12,957 bases of DNA from NCBI GenBank assembly GCA_018385415.1, contig JAHAZA010000087.1:1-12957 (forward strand), in the 5' to 3' direction. The stretch is from Treponema sp. (lineage in GTDB: Bacteria > Spirochaetota > Spirochaetia > Treponematales > Treponemataceae). The notes beneath the pieces were generated by a model. It did no database searches, was not told the DNA's origin, and was given only the letters and a program-made list of their open reading frames with translations. The position numbers and the translations under genes were made by a program. Shown here piece after piece: positions 8,081 through 12,957 of this stretch (position 1 is the first letter of the stretch; each line of letters starts with the position of its first letter).

Positions 8081-9397
8081 ATGAACAGAAACAGAGCTCC
8101 TACATTTTCAGTTTTTCTCTTTTTCGCAATTCTGATGCTTATGCCGGTAAAGGTATATTCACTTGAATATGTAGACGGCTTTTCTCAGCTTTCTGATGCT
8201 TTTCAGGGATTTGTAGATCCTAATTCAGGCTCAACATCTTTTCCTTCACTTAATATTCCAGAAGGAGGACGAGCAGAAAGTCTCGGTTCGGCATGTACTG
8301 CCCTTGCAGACGACATAAGTTTTTTTGACTACAATGCTGCAGCCAGCTCTATTCTTAAAAATACAGAACTTGCACTTTTTCATAATTCATGGATTTCTGA
8401 TTCAAATCTTGAAACAATTGCTGCAACCTGGAGGAAAGGTGATCTGGGAATGGGAGCAAAACTAAAATGCTTCTACGTTCCTTTTACAGAATACAACGAT
8501 TTTGGTGAAAGAATGGCTTCAAGCTACTTCTCCGAAACAACCGGTGTATTTAATATTTCCTACAATTTTTTTAACGGCTATTATTTTAAAGGTCTTGCAT
8601 TAGGAGCAAATCTTAAGGCAAGCTGGCGAGCAGTTCCTGATTATACCGACAGAACAACTGGAGCTATAATTAAAAACTCAGGTCTTGGTCAAAGCGGTGC
8701 CGCTGTAATGATAGATGCCGGAGCACTTTTAAGATTCAATGTTGCAAAAGCTTTTGCAGATAGAGATCCTAATTTAAAAATCGGTTTTGCATTACAGAAT
8801 ATTGGTATTGCCTTTACTGGTTTTGGAACAGCTCAAGGTGTAACAATTGATGATTCCCTTCCAACTGCTGTTTGCCTAGGAATTTCTTATCGGTTTATTA
8901 AACCTGTAACAATCTGTGCAGATTTTAGACAACCCATCAATCTTATAGATTTTTCAAGAACAGAAATGTGGGATGCAGGAATCGGCGTTGATGTTCAAAT
9001 AACCGACATTGTTGAAGTAATGGCCGGCTTCAGACTCAAAGGTGCAAACCCACGTTTCTCTTTGGGAACAGAAATAGAATTAAAGCAATTTACAGTAGAC
9101 CTGAACTATACCTTTGATTTAACTTCATCATTGAATCCAGTCAATCATTTTTCTGTTGGTGCAAAAGTCAACTTTGGTGATGATGGAAGACATTCAAGAG
9201 AATTGCAGGCTGACAGTTACTATGAAGAGGGAATCAAATATTATGCAAATGGTCAGATGGATAAAGCCGTTGAGGCATGGGAACAATGTTTAAAGCTTAA
9301 CCCTGCCTTCACTCCTGCAAGAAACAGTATAAACCTTGTAAAAAATTCCACAAAACTCTTTGACCGAGTTATTGATATCCAGAGTCTTGACTACTGA
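8081..9397 (+). CDS. UPF0164/PorV-like outer-membrane beta-barrel protein with C-terminal TPR-like hairpin
   Basis: This is a predicted outer-membrane protein of 438 residues. A signal peptide covers about 1-27 (VYS-LEY). Residues 55-110 match the start of PorV/UPF0164 proteins: GGRAESLGSACTALADD, then a DYNAAA segment. Alternating strands rich in G, F and Y continue to about 366 (VGAKVNFG), as in a FadL/PorV-type barrel. The last part, about 375-412 (YYEEGIKYYANGQMDKAVEAW), is a clear TPR-like helical hairpin that would sit in the periplasm. UPF0164 members in Treponema are regarded as FadL-like and proposed to take up hydrophobic nutrients; the substrate here cannot be told. The ATG start is supported by the signal peptide, though no ribosome site is visible. 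The gene is divergent from the helical protein / phosphatase operon, so shared control is possible. Confidence 0.82.
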   Translation: MNRNRAPTFSVFLFFAILMLMPVKVYSLEYVDGFSQLSDAFQGFVDPNSGSTSFPSLNIPEGGRAESLGSACTALADDISFFDYNAAASSILKNTELALFHNSWISDSNLETIAATWRKGDLGMGAKLKCFYVPFTEYNDFGERMASSYFSETTGVFNISYNFFNGYYFKGLALGANLKASWRAVPDYTDRTTGAIIKNSGLGQSGAAVMIDAGALLRFNVAKAFADRDPNLKIGFALQNIGIAFTGFGTAQGVTIDDSLPTAVCLGISYRFIKPVTICADFRQPINLIDFSRTEMWDAGIGVDVQITDIVEVMAGFRLKGANPRFSLGTEIELKQFTVDLNYTFDLTSSLNPVNHFSVGAKVNFGDDGRHSRELQADSYYEEGIKYYANGQMDKAVEAWEQCLKLNPAFTPARNSINLVKNSTKLFDRVIDIQSLDY

Positions 9398-9414
9398 AAT
9401 ATCTGTTAGTTAAC

Positions 9415-9443
9415 AAAAAGGCACCCGAAAAAGGATGCCTTTT
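9415..9443. terminator. Bidirectional terminator between convergent genes
   Basis: AAAAAGGCACCC (9415-9426) pairs with GGATGCCTTTT (9433-9443) with one mismatch around a 6-base purine loop. The A-tract on one side and T-tract on the other allow it to end both the plus-strand outer-membrane gene (stop at 9397) and the minus-strand GH57 gene (stop at 9450). Confidence 0.8.
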
Positions 9444-9449
9444 AATACC

Positions 9450-11048
9450 TTAATGCTTCTTCGAGAAAATTCTAAAGTTCATCCAAGGAAAAATCGGATG
9501 TTCTTTTTCAAGATTACACAACCATTCTGTACTTACAGTATTTGATCCCAATGCATCAAATACAGCTGTAAAAGCAATGATACTGTCCTTAAATGCCTTT
9601 TCAGCATATTCAGGATAATCATTTGTTTCAATCATCTTTGCCCATTCAGAACTTAATGCAAGAAGAAGCTCTTTTGACCCAAGATTTAAAAGTCTTACTT
9701 TAAGACCTGTATCATCAGGGAATCTTCCGGCAAGGTCAACAATTCTTTCACATGCTTTACGAAGATAACGGATCATCCAGCCGTTTTTACTTGAAAGATA
9801 ATCTTCTCCATAGCTTTCTGCAGAACCAGAAGCAAAATATGGAGTAATCTTCTGAAGTGAAAATTTATCAAATAAAAGCTCAGAGAAACTTGTAACCCTA
9901 ATTCCCTCTGAAATAAATTTTCTTACAACGCTTTCAAACCAAACAAGACCTTCATCCCAATTTTTTAACAGCATCTGATCATCGAAAACACATGTCATAG
10001 AAACATCTGTATCCTTCAATATTGAAGAAGCAGAATCAAGTTTCTCTTTGTAAGCAGAAACGAAATCTTCTGAATCAAGTTCAATCTGACTTAAAGCATT
10101 TTCCTGATTGTAAATGAATTCAGACTTTTTCATATTCTTTGGATTCATGTCAGAATCATTAAAGGAATTATTCCAATAACAGAATCCAGAAGAAGTTCTT
10201 GCCTGGCCTTTTTTAATGAATGGTTTTAATTCATCAAGCTCAAGTTCCCATGCAATATCTTTATTTTTGTTTTTGTAAACAGGATTATTAAAATATTCAA
10301 GCTTTAATGGATCTGTTGCAAAAAGTGAAAGACAATTGTAACAGCGTGCAGGTGCAAAAATTCCTTTTTCAGGAACAACCTGTCCAAGAAGGAAACTCTG
10401 AGAAGGTAAAATTGTATAGTTTACACCATACATTCTTAAAACCTTTTCAATACCAGGAGCATATCCCAGTTCAGGTAAATAAAAACCTTCGGCACTTACT
10501 CCAAAATAATGACGAACTGAATATAATCCTGTTTCAACCTGTGCATTTAAAATCTCACTCATATCTGCATAATGAGGCATAAACATATATGTACCACAGG
10601 TTGCAAGGATTTCTATAATTCCTTTTTTTGCATAATTGCCAAAATATTTTAAAAGATCTTCTTCATAAACTTCTTTAAAATATCTTTTTGTTTCAAGAAT
10701 CTTTTCAAGATACTGAACAGCATTTTTATTAATTTCTTTTACATTTTTTGTACGACTAACTTCTTTTTTTCCAAAATCAATAAGGTTATCAAGATAAGCT
10801 TCATACTGCCTGATAACTTCTTCATCTGACAACAGAGAACACAATGGCGTTGAAAAAACTACTGCAATTTTAGCATCAAGTTTTTCAGTCTCCATTTTTG
10901 AAATCATATTTAAAAATGGAATGTATAGATTCGTAATCTTATCAAAAAGAAGAGAGTTTTCTTTTACATAATCTGAAGCAGTTTCATCTGAATGTCTGAT
11001 ATATGGATGATGAAAATTCACAAGCATTGAAATATTTTTAGTAGCCAT
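9450..11048 (-). CDS. Glycoside hydrolase family 57 / DUF1957 protein (alpha-glucan-active enzyme homologue)
   Basis: This 532-residue protein resembles GH57 enzymes (alpha-1,4-glucan branching enzyme, 4-alpha-glucanotransferase, AmyC group) of similar length. N-terminal NFHHPYIRH (11-19) corresponds to the family H-x-H-x-P motif, but the first His is Asn11. GFYLPELGY (188-196) corresponds to GFWLPECGY and keeps the nucleophile, Glu193. FDDQMLLKNW (355-364) corresponds to FDTELFGHWW and keeps the likely acid Asp356, but GHW is changed to LKN. The C-terminal DUF1957 part (about 456-528, LLLALSSEW and FPWMNFRIF) is well conserved. No signal peptide, so cytoplasmic. AAGGAG lies 7 bases before ATG. 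The DUF4912 gene ends 11 bases upstream and its TAA overlaps the ribosome site, so the two are one operon. Branching is a guess; the altered motifs could mean a shifted specificity. Confidence 0.85.
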   Translation of the reverse strand: MATKNISMLVNFHHPYIRHSDETASDYVKENSLLFDKITNLYIPFLNMISKMETEKLDAKIAVVFSTPLCSLLSDEEVIRQYEAYLDNLIDFGKKEVSRTKNVKEINKNAVQYLEKILETKRYFKEVYEEDLLKYFGNYAKKGIIEILATCGTYMFMPHYADMSEILNAQVETGLYSVRHYFGVSAEGFYLPELGYAPGIEKVLRMYGVNYTILPSQSFLLGQVVPEKGIFAPARCYNCLSLFATDPLKLEYFNNPVYKNKNKDIAWELELDELKPFIKKGQARTSSGFCYWNNSFNDSDMNPKNMKKSEFIYNQENALSQIELDSEDFVSAYKEKLDSASSILKDTDVSMTCVFDDQMLLKNWDEGLVWFESVVRKFISEGIRVTSFSELLFDKFSLQKITPYFASGSAESYGEDYLSSKNGWMIRYLRKACERIVDLAGRFPDDTGLKVRLLNLGSKELLLALSSEWAKMIETNDYPEYAEKAFKDSIIAFTAVFDALGSNTVSTEWLCNLEKEHPIFPWMNFRIFSKKH

Positions 11049-11059
11049 TTTTCATCTCC

Positions 11060-11743
11060 TTAGTCATTAAAAGACTGACGGTAATTATTGTAATGATTCT
11101 TCAGAACAGTTTTGATTCCTGAAAGCTCAAGAATAGGTTTAATCTTAAGATTTTCACCAGGATGGAAATTCATAAATTCTTCAGATCCCTGTGGAATTGA
11201 AAGACGTGAAGAAACTGCAAGAACAGCATCCATTGAACTGGTTGTATTCTGCATAAGATCAACTCTTACAAACTTTTTTCCACCAGGAATAAGAATATAT
11301 TGTTCACGGTCTTCAATATTAATTTGAATTTCGAAAGTATCTTCAGGCTTTTCAGCTTCCATGCTGTCAAAAAAAGAAATCTGAAGATAAATCGATATTT
11401 TGTTTGATTTTAACTGCTTAAGCTGAACTTCACTGAAATCCCAGTATACAAACAGCGAAACAGGATTACGAAGCATAACATCAATTTTTGTTTCGTTATA
11501 ACTTTCCGGCAATTCTGTTGCAATTGTATTTACTGCATCATCAGAAACTTTTATTGTTTCCTTGTAATTGGAATTTTCATCTATCTCTTTTGCTACTTCA
11601 ATAAGCTCTTCTATAATGAACTGACGGTTCAAATTATCTGGAATATCAATACCATATTCATCAGCAAGATCTATAAGCTGAGAAGATGTAAGTGTTTCAA
11701 GTGTATTACGTGAAAGATCAATTTGATCTGATTTTTTTTTCAT
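11060..11743 (-). CDS. DUF4912 protein with N-terminal Rho_N/SAP-like helical domain
   Basis: This is a 227-residue cytoplasmic protein of unknown function. Residues 15-50 (LETLTSSQLIDLADEYGI, then FIIEELIEV) look like a Rho_N/SAP/HeH-type helical domain. Residues 78-205 match DUF4912: LPESYNETKIDVMLRNP, then FVYWDFSE, the usual hallmark. DUF4912 genes commonly sit beside GH57 or glucan-branching genes, as here. The proposed start is ATG at 11741-11743 (MKKKSD). The longer frame would start at TTG 11779, but that TTG is the first half of a perfect -35 box, so its extra 12 residues are probably promoter, not protein. It ends 11 bases before the GH57 start. A role as glucan-binding or nucleic-acid-binding regulator is speculation. 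Confidence 0.78.
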   Translation of the reverse strand: MKKKSDQIDLSRNTLETLTSSQLIDLADEYGIDIPDNLNRQFIIEELIEVAKEIDENSNYKETIKVSDDAVNTIATELPESYNETKIDVMLRNPVSLFVYWDFSEVQLKQLKSNKISIYLQISFFDSMEAEKPEDTFEIQINIEDREQYILIPGGKKFVRVDLMQNTTSSMDAVLAVSSRLSIPQGSEEFMNFHPGENLKIKPILELSGIKTVLKNHYNNYRQSFND

Positions 11744-11750
11744 AGAATGA

Positions 11751-11779
11751 ATAATCGTAAAAATCCATATTATTGTCAA
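11751..11779 (-). promoter_or_regulatory. Strong promoter of the DUF4912-GH57 operon; leaderless start
   Basis: The minus strand has a perfect -35 TTGACA (11774-11779), a 17-base spacer and a -10 GATTAT (11751-11756, 4 of 6 matches). Transcription would start at about 11744, next to the A of the ATG at 11743. No Shine-Dalgarno sequence precedes the ATG, as expected for a leaderless mRNA. Confidence 0.65.
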
Positions 11780-11882
11780 TAGAAATATAAATTTGAAAAT
11801 GATTATTCCTTTCTATAAAGAAGATTGTATTTAAAAATTATTTCGATCTGTATTTTTATTGTGTATGAAATTTCAAAATTAA

Positions 11883-11905
11883 CTGACTTTTCATAACAAG
11901 GTCAG
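11883..11905. repeat. Inverted repeat upstream of the NifU-like gene (possible operator)
   Basis: CTGACTTT (11883-11890) pairs with AAGGTCAG (11898-11905), 8 bp including one G-T pair, around a 7-base loop TCATAAC. It lies just upstream of a TATAAA at 11922-11927, so it would cover the -35 region of a promoter there. Its placement suits a repressor or activator site. Confidence 0.4.
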
Positions 11906-11918
11906 AATAGATTAATAG

Positions 11919-11947
11919 TTGTATAAAATCAAGAAAAAATGTAAAAT
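11919..11947 (+). promoter_or_regulatory. Candidate promoter region of the NifU-like / GGGtGRT operon
   Basis: Two readings are possible: TATAAA (11922-11927) as -10 with no good -35, or TTGTAT (11919-11924) as -35 and TAAAAT (11942-11947) as -10 with a 17-base spacer. The second gives a start near 11954, a leader of about 45 nt, and includes the hairpin at 11966-11979. I cannot choose between them. Confidence 0.35.
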
Positions 11948-11965
11948 GACATAATTGAAAATTAT

Positions 11966-11985
11966 TTCGCGTATGCGAAGTTTTT
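11966..11985 (+). promoter_or_regulatory. Small leader hairpin with T-run before the NifU-like ribosome site
   Basis: TTCGC (11966-11970) and GCGAA (11975-11979) form a 5-bp stem around GTAT, followed by GTTTTT. The ribosome site AGGAG (11988-11992) begins 8 bases later. This may be a weak attenuator, a 5'-end stabiliser or a protein-binding palindrome. The stem is short. Confidence 0.35.
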
Positions 11986-11999
11986 ATAGGAGAAATCAA

Positions 12000-12701
12000 A
12001 TGATCTACACAGCAGAAGTAGAACATATGTGTCCTTTGGCTAAAGGCGCATATCATGGACCAGCTCCAATTCCAGAAGAAGGAAAATGGGTTCAGGTTAA
12101 AAAAATTGAAGATGTTTCTGGTTTCACACACGGTATCGGTTGGTGTGCTCCACAGCAGGGTGCTTGTAAACTTTCTTTGAACGTTAAAGACGGTATCATC
12201 GAAGAAGCTCTTGTTGAAACAATCGGATGTTCTGGTATGACACACTCAGCAGCTATGGCTTCTGAAATCCTTATCGGAAAAACACTTCTCGAAGCATTGA
12301 ATACTGACCTTGTATGTGATGCTATTAACACAGCTATGCGCGAACTCTTTATGCAGATCGTTTACGGACGTACACAGTCTGCTTACTCAGAAGGCGGTCT
12401 TAAAGTTGGTGCTTCTCTGGAAGACCTGGGAAAGAACTTGCGTTCACAGGTAGGAACAATGTTTGCTACACGCAAAACAGGTCCTCGCTACCTGGAAATG
12501 ACAGAAGGATATGTTGAAACATGTGCTGTTGATAAAGACGGACAGATTATTGGTTACAACTGTATCAACTTCGGTAAATTGATGGATGCTCTTAAAGCTG
12601 GAAAACCTGCTGAAGAAGCTATCGCTGGTGCACGCACACACTATGGTCGTGTAACTGAAGATCAGGGTATGGTAAAACTTATCGACCCACGTAAAGAATA
12701 G
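12000..12701 (+). CDS. IscU/NifU-like iron-sulfur scaffold-type protein (linked to GGGtGRT)
   Basis: This 233-residue protein is usually annotated as an Fe-S cluster assembly scaffold when paired with GGGtGRT, as here. The IscU/NifU-like core is at about 49-100: WCAPQQGACKLSLNV, then DGIIEEALVETIGCSGM, then IGKTLLEAL, which parallels DGIIEDAKFKTYGCGS and KGKTLDEAL of NifU. Cysteines are at 11, 49, 56, 77, 106, 175 and 188; C49, C56 and C77 are the best cluster-ligand candidates. The spacing differs from classic IscU and a C-terminal extension (about 125-233) is not IscU. The start is ATG at 12000, 7 bases after AGGAG; the longer TTG frame (11955) runs through the leader hairpin and is unlikely. 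All 8 Arg codons are CGT or CGC, unlike the AGA-rich upstream genes, suggesting high expression. The GGGtGRT gene follows after 19 bases. The exact function is unknown. Confidence 0.85.
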   Translation: MIYTAEVEHMCPLAKGAYHGPAPIPEEGKWVQVKKIEDVSGFTHGIGWCAPQQGACKLSLNVKDGIIEEALVETIGCSGMTHSAAMASEILIGKTLLEALNTDLVCDAINTAMRELFMQIVYGRTQSAYSEGGLKVGASLEDLGKNLRSQVGTMFATRKTGPRYLEMTEGYVETCAVDKDGQIIGYNCINFGKLMDALKAGKPAEEAIAGARTHYGRVTEDQGMVKLIDPRKE

Positions 12702-12706
12702 GACTT

Positions 12707-12711
12707 GGAGG
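12707..12711 (+). promoter_or_regulatory. Strong ribosome binding site for the GGGtGRT gene
   Basis: GGAGG lies 9 bases before the ATG at 12721 and fixes that start. The gap after the upstream stop is too small for a separate promoter, so translation is from a shared mRNA. Confidence 0.7.
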
Positions 12712-12720
12712 AATATAGAA

Positions 12721-12957
12721 ATGGCATTATTTGAAGATTACGCTGGACGTATCCCACAGGTTAACAAAGCACTTAAAGAATACGGTTTCGCTGAAGGCGA
12801 AGAAGGATTGAACGCAGCTCGCAAGCTTTGCCAGGACCGCGGTTTTGATCCATATGAAATCTGTCAGTCAACACAGCAGATTTGTTTTGAAGATGCAAAA
12901 TGGGCTTATGTATTAGGTTCTGCAATTGCTATTAAAGAAGCTGAAAAAACTGGTGAC
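12721..12957 (+). CDS. GGGtGRT-family protein (partial, runs off window end)
   Basis: Only the first 79 residues are present; the frame is open to the last base. MALFEDYAGRIPQVNKALKE and the following SLEE-like helical stretch match my memory of GGGtGRT-family N-termini (Pfam name taken from a motif that would lie further downstream and is not visible). Cysteines occur at C37 (KLCQD), C48 (EICQS) and C55 (QICFED). These families are usually about 330 residues and almost always sit beside the NifU-like gene, as here. Function is not established; an Fe-S or thiol role shared with its neighbour is inference. Its Arg codons (3 of 3 CGT or CGC) match the upstream gene, supporting one highly expressed operon. 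Confidence 0.8.
   Translation, partial: MALFEDYAGRIPQVNKALKEYGFAEGEEGLNAARKLCQDRGFDPYEICQSTQQICFEDAKWAYVLGSAIAIKEAEKTGD

Larger units (their letters stand above)
11744..11999. other. Divergent intergenic region
   Basis: About 256 bases lie between the DUF4912 start and the NifU-like start. They hold the minus-strand promoter (11751-11779), a CTGACTTT/AAGGTCAG repeat (11883-11905), plus-strand -10-like boxes (11922-11927, 11942-11947), a TTCGC/GCGAA hairpin (11966-11979) and the ribosome site at 11988-11992. I see no tRNA or small gene in it. The part 11780-11880 is AT-rich with only a GAAATTTC palindrome (11867-11874). Confidence 0.6.

Noticed and set aside
11744..11779. Twelve-residue N-terminal extension of the DUF4912 protein from a TTG
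   Set aside because: The TTG is part of a perfect TTGACA -35 box with a correctly spaced -10; the extension is hydrophobic and unlike the protein.
11955..11999. Fifteen-residue N-terminal extension of the NifU-like protein from a TTG
   Set aside because: It reads through a hairpin and the ribosome site; ATG at 12000 has AGGAG at a proper distance.
11856..12245. Minus-strand frame of 129 residues overlapping the NifU-like gene
   Set aside because: It lies antisense to a well-supported gene, crosses its promoter region, and has low-complexity F/S/C-rich composition typical of a shadow.

Overview
The window looks like chromosomal DNA of a host-associated, low-GC Treponema. The basis is AT-rich DNA, a UPF0164/PorV-like outer-membrane protein gene divergent from a large secreted helical protein and a giant SpoIIE-type phosphatase, and a GH57 + DUF4912 pair. 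From memory, T. pallidum carries a similar phosphatase / hypothetical / UPF0164 cluster around TP0854-TP0856; I could not check this. No mobile element, CRISPR array, tRNA or rRNA is visible.

Layout. (1) 1-169: a long imperfect palindrome with A/T tracts, acting as a bidirectional terminator and possibly as a small RNA with a TATAAT box just upstream. (2) 170-7915, minus strand: a two-gene operon of a ~1000-residue exported alpha-helical protein, apparently starting at ATT, followed 27 bases later by a ~1570-residue membrane PP2C/SpoIIE phosphatase with two separate extracytoplasmic regions. (3) 7916-8080: divergent promoter region with inverted repeats. (4) 8081-9397, plus strand: a UPF0164/PorV-like beta-barrel protein with a C-terminal TPR-like hairpin, ending at a shared bidirectional terminator (9415-9443). 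(5) 9450-11743, minus strand: a two-gene operon of a DUF4912 protein, apparently translated from a leaderless or nearly leaderless mRNA, and a GH57/DUF1957 glucan-active enzyme homologue. (6) 11744-11999: divergent intergenic region with two hairpin-forming repeats. (7) 12000 to the window end, plus strand: an IscU/NifU-like cysteine protein and the start of a GGGtGRT-family protein. All 11 Arg codons visible in this pair are CGT or CGC, which suggests high expression.

How the genes may work together. The phosphatase probably reads the envelope state through its periplasmic region and dephosphorylates a STAS-type anti-sigma antagonist encoded elsewhere. The co-transcribed exported helical protein and the divergent outer-membrane protein are candidate partners or targets of that system. 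The GH57 + DUF4912 pair suggests alpha-glucan (glycogen) metabolism. The NifU-like + GGGtGRT pair is a conserved but functionally undefined module, probably linked to Fe-S or thiol chemistry. The two least-described systems here are the envelope-sensing phosphatase with its secreted partner and the NifU-like/GGGtGRT pair.
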